Of a stretch of 64,000 bases of DNA, positions 52,462 through 61,558 are shown piece after piece. Position numbers and translations under genes: made by a program. The stretch is from Polyangium mundeleinium. GTDB lineage: Bacteria; Myxococcota_A; Polyangia; Polyangiales; Polyangiaceae. Where the stretch lies: the NCBI RefSeq assembly GCF_028369105.1, contig NZ_JAQNDO010000001.1, positions 4,432,501 through 4,496,500 of the forward strand, given 5' to 3'. The notes under the pieces were generated by a model. The model was not told the origin of the DNA, did no database searches, and saw nothing but the letters and a program-made list of their open reading frames with translations. Positions within the stretch are counted from its first letter, which is position 1. The number at the start of each line of letters is the position of its first letter.

Positions 52462-53352
52462 GTGGATGACAACCTCGCGATCCGGGAGGCCGCGATCCGG
52501 CACTGCCGGCTGCTCAGCCTGCGGTGGGGCGAGGCTGTGCCCTACGAGGAGCTCGCGCGAGGATTTCCGTTCCGCGGGCAGTGGATCAAGCTCGTCGGGC
52601 CGCAGGGGGTGTTCAAGCCGAAGGAGCTGACCGACGGGCCCCTCACGCTGCTCTCGACCCTCGCCTCGTCATACGAGGACGAGCACCTTGAGGGCGACGT
52701 GGTGCTCTACGACTACGCGCCTACGTCGCGCGAGTTCGAGAACGATGGGCTCAAGCGGATCGCGGCTCAGGGCAAGGCCGTCATCCTTCTTCGCCAGGTG
52801 AAGGCGAAGCCGCGGCCCGAGTACATGGTCTTCGCGCCCGTGGTGCTCCGGGGGTTCGATGATGTCGCTCGGAAGGTGCGCCTTGATCTCGCGGCTGCGC
52901 AGCTTGAGGTCGCGGGCATCCCAGCCCCTGTACCGACGCCGTTTTCCAAGGCGTATGCCGAGACGATCGTGAAGGCACGGCTGCACCAGGCCCACTTCCG
53001 TCGCGAGATCCTGACGGCCTACGCCCAGCGCTGCTGCATCTGCGAGCTGCGAGAGCGCCCTCTTCTCGACGCAGCCCACATCGTGCCGGACCGCCTCCCC
53101 GAAGGGGTGCCAGAGGTGCGCAACGGGCTCGCCATGTGCCCGACGCATCACCGGGCCTACGATCAGAACCTCGTGCTGGTCACGGAGCAGTACCGCGTCG
53201 AGGTGCAGCGCGATCGGCTCTACCACGCAGAGAGCGAGGCGACGGCGCGGATGATCTTGGACTTCGACGGGCGGGAGATCTTGCTGCCGAAGCAGGAGCA
53301 CCTGCGGCCGGACCCCGAGTTCCTCCGGCGGAAGATCGTGCTCGCGGCGTGA
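52462..53352 (+). CDS. HNH endonuclease
   Basis: 296 aa from GTG 52462 with GGAGCTACCTC ahead. The C-terminal half is a zinc-type HNH: CCICELRERPLLDAAHIVPD, then RNGLAMCPTHHRAYDQN. The N-terminal part (VPYEELARGFPFRGQWIKLV, DGPLTLLSTLASSYED, RPEYMVFAPVVLRGFDD) is shared by a group of predicted restriction HNH enzymes in which it probably recognises DNA or its modification. It stands alone, so it may be a modification-dependent nuclease. No methyltransferase is next to it. Confidence 0.8.
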   Translation: MDDNLAIREAAIRHCRLLSLRWGEAVPYEELARGFPFRGQWIKLVGPQGVFKPKELTDGPLTLLSTLASSYEDEHLEGDVVLYDYAPTSREFENDGLKRIAAQGKAVILLRQVKAKPRPEYMVFAPVVLRGFDDVARKVRLDLAAAQLEVAGIPAPVPTPFSKAYAETIVKARLHQAHFRREILTAYAQRCCICELRERPLLDAAHIVPDRLPEGVPEVRNGLAMCPTHHRAYDQNLVLVTEQYRVEVQRDRLYHAESEATARMILDFDGREILLPKQEHLRPDPEFLRRKIVLAA

Positions 53353-53483
53353 TCGTCGGCGCGGCAAGTGATCTCATTCCTGGGCTCAAAGGCTTGCCCA
53401 GCCAATAGATGTTTGAGAACAAACGACGTCGAGCGCTGCAGACTCACGTTGGAGTGAGCGCCATACGGGGAGTCAGCACCGCT

Positions 53484-54401
53484 TCAGCCCATGAACACCT
53501 GCTCGCGGTGCCACGCGAGTGCTTCGCGCGAGGGCCGCATGGTTGGCTGTGCAGGCAGGTCGAGCTCACGACCGTGCAGGCCGTAGTAGGAGCGGCCGTT
53601 CTCGAAGTGGTCTTTGAGGCGGCGACCGACGACGAAGCGGTTGCCCTCGTCCACGGTGACGTAGCCGCGATCGAACAGCCGGTGGATGTCCGTGCGAAGG
53701 GTGAGGCCGTTCTTCACGTCATGGTCTCCTCCACGTGCGTAGGGCCGGATGTGGGCCGCCTCGAGCACAGGTAGCGAGTGCTCGCCCGTTACCGAGCAGG
53801 CGCGGCCGTACGCTTCGAGGACCTGAACGCGGAAGATGCCCTGGCCCAGCCGGGGCAGGTAGAGGCTGGGCTTGCCGTAGCGGGGCTTGTCCATCGTCGC
53901 GGTGAGAACGTCGGGTGTAGCGGGCGCGCGCGCCAGGCACTCCTGCCATACGCGTAGCCCCTCACCCGCGGCGAGGTCGTACGTCGCGCCGGTCTGGATA
54001 CGAGGCGACCAGTCGTGCGGCGGCGTGACCCACGCGTGTTGGGGGAAGAAACGGGCCTCGGCGATCAGGCAGCAGCCGATCTGGCCGACGGGATCAGCCT
54101 CGATGCGAGCACCCACCTGGATGCGGCGCAGACGGTCGCGGAGCGCCTCCAGGTTGTCGACGCCGTTCGCCTCACCGAACGTCTCCCACGCGAGCCAGTC
54201 GGGCAGGACCGAGAAGCCGGCGAAGAAGCCGTACCCAGCGATCGCGTGGTAGGGCGCCTTGAGCTTGAAGAGGAAGGGCGTGCCGATCGCCAGGTTGAAG
54301 CGTCGCGTGGAGGGCCGCCAGAAGTTGGCGTCACGAGGCCCCGCCTCCCGCGAGAGGCGCTCGTACCAGCCCGGGTCTGTGACGGCGAGGAAGCCGTCCA
54401 T
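53484..54401 (-). CDS. HNH endonuclease
   Basis: 305 aa from ATG 54401. HNH_2-type core near the C-terminus: CSVTGEHSLPVLEAAHIRPY, then VKNGLTLRTDIHRLFDRGYV, and the end block WHREQVFMG, which agrees with that of the nuclease at 36111-36887. The N-terminal part DANFWRPSTRRFNLAIGTPF with KLKAPYHAIAGYGFFAGFS is typical of stand-alone HNH restriction-like proteins. The upstream in-frame extension to 54533 crosses the divergent promoter region and is not used. Confidence 0.82.
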   Translation of the reverse strand: MDGFLAVTDPGWYERLSREAGPRDANFWRPSTRRFNLAIGTPFLFKLKAPYHAIAGYGFFAGFSVLPDWLAWETFGEANGVDNLEALRDRLRRIQVGARIEADPVGQIGCCLIAEARFFPQHAWVTPPHDWSPRIQTGATYDLAAGEGLRVWQECLARAPATPDVLTATMDKPRYGKPSLYLPRLGQGIFRVQVLEAYGRACSVTGEHSLPVLEAAHIRPYARGGDHDVKNGLTLRTDIHRLFDRGYVTVDEGNRFVVGRRLKDHFENGRSYYGLHGRELDLPAQPTMRPSREALAWHREQVFMG

Positions 54402-54430
54402 GGGGCTGAATGATACATGAGGGCGGCGTG

Positions 54431-54976
54431 ATGTTCGAGCTTCCGCAGTTTGGTCGAGACGATGCCATCCTCCTTGTCTCGACGACAAGCCTCGCGCTCG
54501 CCTACGGCATCGCCCACGACCACGTGACAGCAACGATCTCGCCCGAGTACTTCCTCACCGGCAAGAACCTCGCGAGCGATCCGCGCGCGTTCCGGTGGGC
54601 GGTGACGATGCTCGCGGCGAAGGCGTCGTGGCCGCTGGGTGTGCTCGCAGGCATGGCCCTTCGGTTTGGCAACGAGCCCTCGCAGCGGCTACCGCAGCGG
54701 CTTCCCTTGCCGAGGCTGCTGGGCTTCGCTGCCGTTCCGATGGTGACGGCCGCTGTCATCGCGCTGATGCTTGGAGCATCGCCGATCGACCTCGATCCAT
54801 GGGATCAGCGCGCCGTCGCGGAGGTGCTCGCCGGCTCAGAGCGCGCATCGGCGTTCGTGAGGGTGTGGCGTGTGCACATCGGGTCGTACATCGGCGGCGC
54901 GCTCGGACAGCTCCTCGCCGTGGCGCTCGTGAGACGGCGGCGGGCGCAGGCTGGCCGGCTTCGAACGAGCCGGTAG
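54431..54976 (+). CDS. hypothetical membrane protein
   Basis: 181 aa from ATG 54431 (ATG 54410 also possible). Four hydrophobic helices: around LLVSTTSLALAYGIAHD, WPLGVLAGMALRFG, LLGFAAVPMVTAAVIALMLG and IGGALGQLLAVALV. The N-terminal block YGIAHDHVTATISPEYFLTG is conserved in a family of small inner-membrane proteins found in many phyla (H-D-x-V/I-T-A-x-x-x-x-E-Y-F). Function unknown. Divergent from the HNH gene. Confidence 0.7.
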   Translation: MFELPQFGRDDAILLVSTTSLALAYGIAHDHVTATISPEYFLTGKNLASDPRAFRWAVTMLAAKASWPLGVLAGMALRFGNEPSQRLPQRLPLPRLLGFAAVPMVTAAVIALMLGASPIDLDPWDQRAVAEVLAGSERASAFVRVWRVHIGSYIGGALGQLLAVALVRRRRAQAGRLRTSR

Positions 54977-55034
54977 TCGATCTCGACGACGTCGGGCTCA
55001 AGACCAGTTCACGCGCGAGCCCTGCGGTAGCAAG

Positions 55035-56110
55035 ATGCCGTGCCGCATGCCCGCGCCGAGCTCCGACGAGCAGGTGAAGTTCCTGCTGCAGCTCCAGACC
55101 CTGCTCGCTCAGGGCGGCTTCGCCGCCACGTACAAGTTCGCGCTCTTGCTCGCCCTCGCCGACATCTCCGTCGAGAAGGGGGATGACAGTGGAGCTCCGA
55201 TGCGCGTGAGCATCGAGGCGATCGCCGCGAAGTTCGTGGACTACTACTGGCGGCAGGCGACGCCTTACCAGGCGCTCGGGTCGGAGAAGAGCGCGGTCCT
55301 AAAGCAGAACACGGATCGGCAGGCCGCCGTCATCCGCGCGATCGAGGAGATCCGCGCAAGGTGCGATGGATCTCTGAGCCGAGCGAAGAACGACCGCGCG
55401 TGTGGCAGTCCCTGCTCGCGAAGGTCAAGCGCACGATCAAGGAGCAGCCGCTCCGGAAGCTCCAGACGATCGGAGGCCGCCAGCTCGAGTTCCTGTACGC
55501 GAACGAGATGGTAGGCGACGACAAGATCGAGCTGAAGGCGGGCGTGGCCTTCTGCTTTCGCCGCTACCACGAGCTGATCCAAGATCTCGTGCGCGGCGCG
55601 TGGGTGCGCTTCGTGCGGGGGCTGAGAGAGAACCAGCCTCTGCTCGGGCAGACCGTCGACCTCGACGAGTTCATGTTCGGCTCAGAACGCGCAGATCTCT
55701 CGGCCGCTCGCCCCGTCCTGTTCGACTTCCAGGAGGGCCGCTGCTTCTACTGCGAGGGCGCGTTGCAGAGCCGCGTGGAGGTCGACCACTTCGTGCCCTG
55801 GTCGTTCTACCCCGTCGACCTCGGCCACAACTTCGTCCTCGCCCACGCGAGCTGCAACGCCGCGAAGAAGGACCGCCTTGCCGCCTACAAGCACCTTCAC
55901 CGCTGGTGCGATCGGAACGTCGAGCAGGGGACGGAGCTTGGCGCCGCGTTCGATGAGGTCGGGGTTTTGCACGACCTGCAAGCCTCTTGGAGAGTGACCT
56001 CATGGGCCTACGGGCAGGCTGCAGCGGCCGGGGTGCACGTGTGGACGATGGGGGCGAAGAGCGTACCGCTTGACCGGAGATGGCTGGGACTGCAGGGGAT
56101 GAGGCTTTGA
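55035..56110 (+). pseudogene. HNH endonuclease gene with one frameshift
   Basis: The N-terminal frame (FLLQLQTLLAQGGFAATYKF, SIEAIAAKFVDYYWRQATPY) stops matching after AAVIRAIEEIRA near 55357. The frame then goes on one base earlier: VRWISEPSEERPRVWQSLLA, RKLQTIGGRQLEFLY, ending with an HNH core FYCEGALQSRVEVDHFVPWS and NFVLAHASCNAAKKDRLA. One extra C near 55357 would restore a ~358-aa HNH enzyme. So it is one gene with a single-base lesion, real or from sequencing. A weak start and no neighbouring methylase. Confidence 0.7.
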
Positions 56111-56210
56111 TGCGCAGGAAAATGCCCGTGCGATACCGGATCGGGTGCCTCCGCAACCTTCTGCACGAGTGTCTGGCGGCCTCATGATCCCCGATGGAGG
56201 TGAGGGCGCC

Positions 56211-56633
56211 ATGGGCCGCTGCGTGCGCTGTGTCGCCGAGGCGGCCGGTCTATGTGTCCGCTGCCATGCGCCCGTGTGCGGCGACTGCTGCGTGCTCACG
56301 GAGGGCGGCATGAAGGTCTGGGCGATCTGCCTCGCGTGCGAGGACCACGACGGCCGGTCACTGCGCCGGGGCTGGGCGATGATCATCGGTTGGATCGCGC
56401 TGCCGATTTTGGCGCTTGCCGGGCTGGTCGCGGCTGCTCGAATGGCTCAGCCGCTGGTGAGCGGGCTTTTGAGAACGATGCCACTCGCAACCTCCGCAGG
56501 CTACGCGCGTACCCAAGAGCGTCTGGGGATCCCCGGCGACCCAGTACAAGCTCGCGCCGGTCGTCGTCATTTATCCCGATCCCGTGCTCTTAAGCGAGGG
56601 GGCAGCCAATGTCAGTGCCCAGGCACGCCGTAG
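56211..56633 (+). CDS. zinc-ribbon membrane protein (B-box-like)
   Basis: 140 aa from ATG 56211 with GATGGAGGTGAGG upstream. N-terminal Cys/His-rich module CVRCVAEAAGLCVRCHAPVC, then GDCCVLT and CLACEDH, a metal-binding B-box-like finger. A transmembrane helix MIIGWIALPILALAGLVAAA follows. The basic tail (AGRRHLSRSRALKRGG) overlaps the 3' end of the convergent parB-like gene by 63 bases, and its last ~40 residues may not be conserved. Function unknown. Confidence 0.6.
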   Translation: MGRCVRCVAEAAGLCVRCHAPVCGDCCVLTEGGMKVWAICLACEDHDGRSLRRGWAMIIGWIALPILALAGLVAAARMAQPLVSGLLRTMPLATSAGYARTQERLGIPGDPVQARAGRRHLSRSRALKRGGSQCQCPGTP

Positions 56634-58784
56634 CGACACTGACTCTACCGACATTAAGGTTTTTGAGACGTCGCTCATGCTTGGTGTCGGCTGGATACTC
56701 GCTGTAGAGGTTGCAGGCAGCGCGGATGTGCTGGTCGGAAGTTGCACGGGTTCACTGGTGATACCTGAAACCGCCGTCCCCATGACCGACGGGGCAGGAG
56801 TAGATTGTGGTTGTGATGTGAGGCGCGGAGACGTCGGCAATTTACCAAGCTTCGCGACGAACAATGTGTGCGCCTTGTTCTTATCGACCTCGGACCAATT
56901 CTTCTGCCGAATGGCCATCTCGGCCTCAAACGGACGGCGCAAGCGCCCGCTCTGCAAGTCATCAAGAAGCTGCGATACCACCTCCTCGATCTGTTCTTGC
57001 GAGGGGCGCTTATGTGGCCTGTCTGGTTCCGCGCAGGATTTCACCGTAACCGGAACCGCCGGCTGCAATACCTGCGTACTGGCAGCAGGTGCTGGTGTAG
57101 GGGTCGGGAGAGCTTGAGGGCTCGCAACCGGGGGGGCGGCTGCTGCGGGTTGCTTGGGAGGCTGTGTCGAAGCGAGAACTGCGGCGTGAGCCGGTTTCGC
57201 TGCGGGCGCTGAACCTCGCTTCGTGATGGGACGCCCCATGCCCTGCAATACCTTATCAGCAGAGCGGTTCATTGCCTGGAGGTACGCGGTCATCTCCTGG
57301 CCCATCGCTTGTAGGGCAGTCTGATACGATTGCGGATCGGCGCAGTGTGCCTTGAGGTAATGGATGTAGCCGTCGTCGGCGAGCGCGCTGCCGCCGTTCT
57401 TGAAGAAGCGGTCGAGTTTCTTGTAGATCCGCGCGTTTCTGGGGTCCTCCTCGCGCAGCGCCGCGTACAAGGTGTAGAGCCGCTCCAGCGTCGGCTTGCA
57501 CCGCTCCAGGTAGCTCTGGATCGCGATGAACGTCGGCCAGGGGAGGAGCTTGCCGTCGTCCCGGGCTAAAACGTCGTTCGCGGGTATGGTGCCTCTCCCA
57601 AGGCTCGGGGTGCGCGAAGCGCTCGACGTGCGTCGAGCGATCAGTGCCTTCACCTCCGCGAGCTGCCGGTGGAACGCCTGCCCGCCGCTGGGGGCCATGA
57701 AAAGCGCGTCCACGGCTGTCATCGGCGGCGCCTTCAAGATTCCCTCGCTCTCGAGCTCGAACAGGGCCTGAACGGCAGCGAGGACATCGACGCGAGACGT
57801 GTCTGGACGCTGCGGCGGTAGCTCTCGCTGCCCCTGCACCTGTGCGTCGCGGGTCGCCGCAGTGCGCGCCTCGACCGAGGTTGCAAGCGCGCTGAGCTTC
57901 TTCTCGATCGCAGAGATCTCCTCGCCCAACGCCCGCGCCTCCTGCGCGCTCGCTGTGTCCAGGCCCGCCGCGAGGCGTGCCAAGCGCTTCTTGGCGTCCA
58001 AGAGGGGCTCGACCACGCCGCGTACGAGGGATGCGATGCCGCTGCGTGGGTGGCGAGGCTGGGGCGTCTCCTTCACGCCGAGCTCGATAACAGCCTGCTT
58101 CACGGTGCGGCATTGCCCCGAGGCAACCGCCTCGGCGACGGCCGCCTGCTTCTCCGGCGCGATCCGGGTGATCTGCAGGAGCACGCGCTTCTGGTCCTCG
58201 AGCGGCGTGCCGCGGATAGCCTTCTTCGTGTCGTCGCCGAGCCGCGCGATCTTCACGTCTTCCTGGATGGTCCGGATGGAGAGGCCCGTCTTCGCGGCGG
58301 TGTCCTCGGCGAAGGACGCGACCGTCGCGTCTTTCGCCTTCTTGCCACCACCCTTCTTTCCAGGCGCGCCGCCGTGCTTCGTCTCGGGGTAGAGTTGCTC
58401 GTGGATGTCCTTCCGCCGCAGCATGTGTTCCCCACGCTCGAGCATCGTGAGCTCGGTCCGCATCAGGTTTTCGTCGAGCTCCATGAGCTCGGCCTGAAGA
58501 TCGGACACCTCGATGATGCGCGCGAGGATCGTGTCACGGCCGAGCTGCCGATGGGCTTCGAGCCGGTGCGCGCCGCAAACGAGGACGAGGCGCCCGTCCT
58601 GTAGACGACGCACGACAATCGGCTCGATGAGGCCGGCCTGCGCGATCGATGCAACGAGCGGCGTCACGTTGCGGAGCCGTCGGGCCCGGTGCTTGGGTAC
58701 GACGATCTTGACGAGCGAGATCTCGCGGACCTCTTCCGTGTTCGTCCCATTCCGTGCGCTCAGCTTTTGCTTATTGGGCATCAT
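56571..58784 (-). CDS. ParB/KorB-like DNA-binding protein with long C-terminal extension
   Basis: 737 aa. N-terminal ParB-like nuclease/CTPase domain: IVVPKHRARRLRNVTPLVAS, then LIEPIVVRRL and the signature CGAHRLEAHRQLG (70-82). The HTH part has FAEDTAAKTGLSIRTIQEDV and TRIAPEKQAAVAEAVASGQC. Residues ~300-740 are a mostly unstructured extension (a helical block near 370-520, then Pro/Ala/Ser/Thr-rich), much longer than usual ParB proteins (280-350 aa). No ParA gene is adjacent. It may act in element stability or gene regulation. It lies 69 bp from the MerR-like gene. Confidence 0.82.
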   Translation of the reverse strand: MMPNKQKLSARNGTNTEEVREISLVKIVVPKHRARRLRNVTPLVASIAQAGLIEPIVVRRLQDGRLVLVCGAHRLEAHRQLGRDTILARIIEVSDLQAELMELDENLMRTELTMLERGEHMLRRKDIHEQLYPETKHGGAPGKKGGGKKAKDATVASFAEDTAAKTGLSIRTIQEDVKIARLGDDTKKAIRGTPLEDQKRVLLQITRIAPEKQAAVAEAVASGQCRTVKQAVIELGVKETPQPRHPRSGIASLVRGVVEPLLDAKKRLARLAAGLDTASAQEARALGEEISAIEKKLSALATSVEARTAATRDAQVQGQRELPPQRPDTSRVDVLAAVQALFELESEGILKAPPMTAVDALFMAPSGGQAFHRQLAEVKALIARRTSSASRTPSLGRGTIPANDVLARDDGKLLPWPTFIAIQSYLERCKPTLERLYTLYAALREEDPRNARIYKKLDRFFKNGGSALADDGYIHYLKAHCADPQSYQTALQAMGQEMTAYLQAMNRSADKVLQGMGRPITKRGSAPAAKPAHAAVLASTQPPKQPAAAAPPVASPQALPTPTPAPAASTQVLQPAVPVTVKSCAEPDRPHKRPSQEQIEEVVSQLLDDLQSGRLRRPFEAEMAIRQKNWSEVDKNKAHTLFVAKLGKLPTSPRLTSQPQSTPAPSVMGTAVSGITSEPVQLPTSTSALPATSTASIQPTPSMSDVSKTLMSVESVSLRRAWALTLAAPSLKSTGSG

Positions 58785-58853
58785 GTTGGTTTTCCGCGGG
58801 GTTCGTACCTGCGTACAGTGCAGTTGCCCGCTACAGAACCGAGAGACTGATCA

Positions 58854-59486
58854 TCAAGTTACATCGGGCGACTTCACGAGCTCGTCGCGACTCAAGTTCC
58901 GGCGCCGTCGTCTCGCCCTGATGCGCTTCTTCACCCACGCCACGATCTGCGGCACCTCCTCGGGCGTGAACCCCCAGGTCTTGCGCGGATGCGCCAGTAG
59001 CTGACCTGGGGGCAGCTCCTTCCCCTTGAACCTGCGGAGCGTGCTTTCCGCGCAGCCGGCCTGACGGGCCACTTCCTGGAGCGGGATGAGCTCCGTGTCG
59101 GAGAACAAGCGCGTCTTCTCCTTGAGCGTCTCCCGGATGCTCTTCACCTGCTCGGGGGTGAAGAGGCGGATCTTGCGAGTACCCCGCCGAGCTACCGGAT
59201 CGAAGAGCTTGCCCTCCAGCCGTCGCAGGGTCGTCGTCCCTATCCCGAGCTGCCGAGCGACATCGGCCGCTGTGAGGTACCCGTTCGCCCGGTACCTAGC
59301 GGTCTCCATGGTCATGGCACTGGGGTTGTGGGCCGGAAGGTAGCGCGGGATCCCTCGGGCATGGTGCCACGGCAGCACCCGGATTTTCCGTCCGCACCCG
59401 CACTGACAGTAGTGCCCACGCAGGTTCTCCTCCTCTACCCACTTGGAAAGGCTGAACTTTTCGGAAGGGACACGGACGGTTCCCAC
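58854..59486 (-). CDS. MerR-like protein with zinc finger and two HTH motifs, at element end
   Basis: 210 aa from GTG 59486 (ATG 59531 would cross into comM). It begins with a Cys-rich motif HYCQCGCGRKIRVLPWHHAR followed by GIPRYLPAHN, a small zinc-finger-like module of phage and element proteins. Then come two MerR-type helix-turn-helix parts: YLTAADVARQLGIGTTTLRR and LIPLQEVARQAGCAESTLRR. The C-terminus is Arg-rich. Being the last gene before the comM junction, it is a candidate for a regulator or recombination directionality factor. That role is inferred from place only. Confidence 0.7.
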   Translation of the reverse strand: MGTVRVPSEKFSLSKWVEEENLRGHYCQCGCGRKIRVLPWHHARGIPRYLPAHNPSAMTMETARYRANGYLTAADVARQLGIGTTTLRRLEGKLFDPVARRGTRKIRLFTPEQVKSIRETLKEKTRLFSDTELIPLQEVARQAGCAESTLRRFKGKELPPGQLLAHPRKTWGFTPEEVPQIVAWVKKRIRARRRRRNLSRDELVKSPDVT

Positions 59487-59499
59487 GACGTGCAGATGT

Positions 59500-59515
59500 G
59501 GGTCAGAGGCACCGG
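59500..59515. other. putative right boundary of the element within comM
   Basis: Left of about 59,508 the frame has no ComM similarity. From CCGGGCTTGGGCAAGACC (59,512 on) the Walker A part of ComM starts without interruption. The junction lies within the few bases before it. The sequence at the other end is not available for finding a repeat. Confidence 0.5.
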
Positions 59516-60396
59516 GCTTGGGCAAGACCATGCTGGCGCGGCGGCTGCCGACGATCTTGCCGCCGCTCTCGTACGACGAGGCCCTCGAAGTGACGGCGAT
59601 TCACTCCGTCGCCGGGCTCCTGCCCTCGGATCGAGGACTCTCGCAGGCGAGGCCGTTTCGCGCGCCCCACCACACTGTGAGCCCCGCGGGCCTCGTGGGC
59701 GGGGGGGACCCGATCCGGCCCGGCGAGGTCTCGCTCGCGCACCACGGCTGCCTCTTCCTCGACGAATTGCTCGAATTCAAGCGGAGTGCGCTCGAGGTGC
59801 TGCGGCAGCCGCTCGAAGACGGCCTCGTCACGATCTGCCGTGCGCAGAGCCGCGTGACGTTCCCGGCGAGGCCGCTCGTGATCGCCGCGGTGAACCCGTG
59901 CCCGTGCGGGCTCTTCGGCGACGAGAAGCGCCGCTGCGCCTGCACCCCCGAGCGCGTGCGGGGGTATCGAGCGCGCTTGTCCGGGCCGCTCCTCGATCGG
60001 CTCGATCTGCAGGTGCCGCTGCCGCCCGTGGACGTCTCGCACCTCGGCGGCAAGGGGCGCGGGGAGGCGAGCGCGGAGGTGCGGCGGCGCGTGATCACGG
60101 CGCGGGCGATTCAGGCGGCGCGCCGGGAGGCGGGCGAGACGAGCGCCCTTTCGAATGCGGATCTCGGCCCGCGCGACGTCGAGCAGGTGGCGACGCCGGA
60201 CGCGGCGGGCCGGGCGATCCTCGGGCAAGCGGTGGAGCGGCTCGGCCTCTCGGCGCGGGCGTACGGCAAGGTGCTGCGCGTGGCGCGGACGATCGCGGAT
60301 CTCGACGGCGGCACGCCGGTGCGGGCGAGCCACGTGGCCGAGGCGATTCAGGCGCGGCTGCTCGATCGCGACGGCGTGGCGGGGGGCCGACGCTAG
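59510..60396 (+). pseudogene. comM: 5'-truncated chromosomal comM/yifB
   Basis: The reading PGLGKTMLARRLPTILPPL continues through CLFLDELLEFKRSALEVL, VIAAVNPCPCGLFGDEKR and RTIADLDGGTPVRASHVAEA to the stop at 60396: a complete AAA+ and C-terminal part of ComM (~295 residues). The first ~220 residues, with the Lon-like domain and the start of Walker A, are missing when compared with the element's own copy. No plausible start with ribosome site is present. It would be inactive as such. It is followed after 80 bp by recA. Confidence 0.8.
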
Positions 60397-60475
60397 GCGA
60401 TCCGGAAAAACGATTTTTCTTAGCAACTGATCTCGGCGGCGGTCGAAGTAACGGGCAAGAAAGGCGGATACACCG

Positions 60476-61504
60476 ATGATGACGGAGCTTTTGGAGAAGA
60501 TGCGTACGGTGAAGACGGTCGTGGGCTCGATCGAGAAGCAATTCGGCAAGGGGGCGATCATGTCGCTCGGGGACGAGGCGGAGACGGACGTGCGGGTCAT
60601 CGGCACGGGTGCGATGGCCCTCGACGCCGCGCTTGGCATCGGCGGTTATCCGCGCGGCCGGATCGTCGAGATCTACGGCCCCGAGAGCGGCGGCAAGACG
60701 ACGCTCACCCTGCACGCGATGCGCGAGGCCCAGGGGGCGGGGGGCGTGGCGGCGTTCATCGACGCCGAGCACGCGTTCGACGTGAGTTATGCGCGCGCCG
60801 TCGGGGTCGACACGGAGCGACTGCTCGTCTCGCAGCCGGATTGCGGGGAGCAGGCGCTCGAGATCGCCGAGACCCTCACGCGCAGCGGCGCGGTCGACAT
60901 CGTGGTTGTCGACTCCGTGGCGGCGCTCGTGCCCAAGGCGGAAATTGAGGGCGACATGGGCGACGCGCACATGGGGCTCCAGGCGCGGCTCATGAGCCAG
61001 GCGCTCCGCAAGCTCACGGCGATCGCGCACCGGACGGGCACGACGCTCGTGTTCATCAACCAGCTCCGGCAGAAGATCGGGGTCACGTTCGGCAACCCCG
61101 AGACGACGACGGGCGGCAATGCGCTGAAGTTTTACGCGAGCGTACGGCTCGACGTGCGCCGCATCGGTCCGGTGAAGGTCGGCGACGAGGCGGTGGGCTC
61201 GCGGACGCGGGTGAAGGTGGTCAAGAACAAGCTCGCGCCGCCCTTCCGCGAGGCGGAGTTCGACATTCGCTGGGGGACCGGCGTCGACGCGGCCTCGGAC
61301 CTCATCGATTACGGCTGCCAGATCGGCATCGTCGAGAAGAGCGGGGCGCACCTCTCCTTCAGCGGCGAGCACCTCGGGCAGGGGCGCGAGCGCGCGCGGG
61401 AGACGCTGCTCACGAACGAGCGGCTCTACGCCGCCCTGCGCGCCGCGGTGATCGCGGGCTCGGAGGCGCGCGTGGGCGCGCGGGCGGCGGAGAAGGCGGC
61501 CTGA
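60476..61504 (+). CDS. recA: recombinase RecA (chromosomal copy)
   Basis: 342 aa, complete: Walker [19 protein letters not shown], Walker [13 protein letters not shown]1 loop [50 protein letters not shown] and the C-terminal helical domain ending ARAAEKAA. It performs strand exchange and activates the SOS response. ATG 60476 is followed by a second ATG, 60479. It lies between comM and ssb, a DNA-repair cluster. No LexA box could be assigned with confidence in the short 80-bp leader. Confidence 0.95.
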   Translation: MMTELLEKMRTVKTVVGSIEKQFGKGAIMSLGDEAETDVRVIGTGAMALDAALGIGGYPRGRIVEIYGPESGGKTTLTLHAMREAQGAGGVAAFIDAEHAFDVSYARAVGVDTERLLVSQPDCGEQALEIAETLTRSGAVDIVVVDSVAALVPKAEIEGDMGDAHMGLQARLMSQALRKLTAIAHRTGTTLVFINQLRQKIGVTFGNPETTTGGNALKFYASVRLDVRRIGPVKVGDEAVGSRTRVKVVKNKLAPPFREAEFDIRWGTGVDAASDLIDYGCQIGIVEKSGAHLSFSGEHLGQGRERARETLLTNERLYAALRAAVIAGSEARVGARAAEKAA

Positions 61505-61558
61505 CCAGGCAATCCAGGAAAAACCATTCGAACGAACGACGACGGAACGGAGGACGAC

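Larger units (their letters stand above)
1..59508. mobile_element. putative large integrative element inserted in comM (left end outside window)
   Basis: The chromosomal comM gene at the right lacks its N-terminal ~220 residues and starts abruptly at the Walker A motif near 59,510. To the left lie accessory genes only: ParB-like and RadC-like proteins, a second RecA, a second and complete ComM, an intact IS, remnants of transposase genes and defence and secretion cargo. The missing 5' part of comM is not seen anywhere in the window, so the left end would lie upstream of position 1. comM is a known insertion site of Tn7-like AbaR/Tn6022 islands in Acinetobacter; the same target here is inference. 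No integrase, TnsABC or conjugation genes are visible, so the class of element stays open. Confidence 0.5.

Noticed and set aside
59486..59531. Start of the MerR-like gene at ATG 59531
   Set aside because: It would read through the comM junction on the opposite strand; GTG 59486 lies inside the element.
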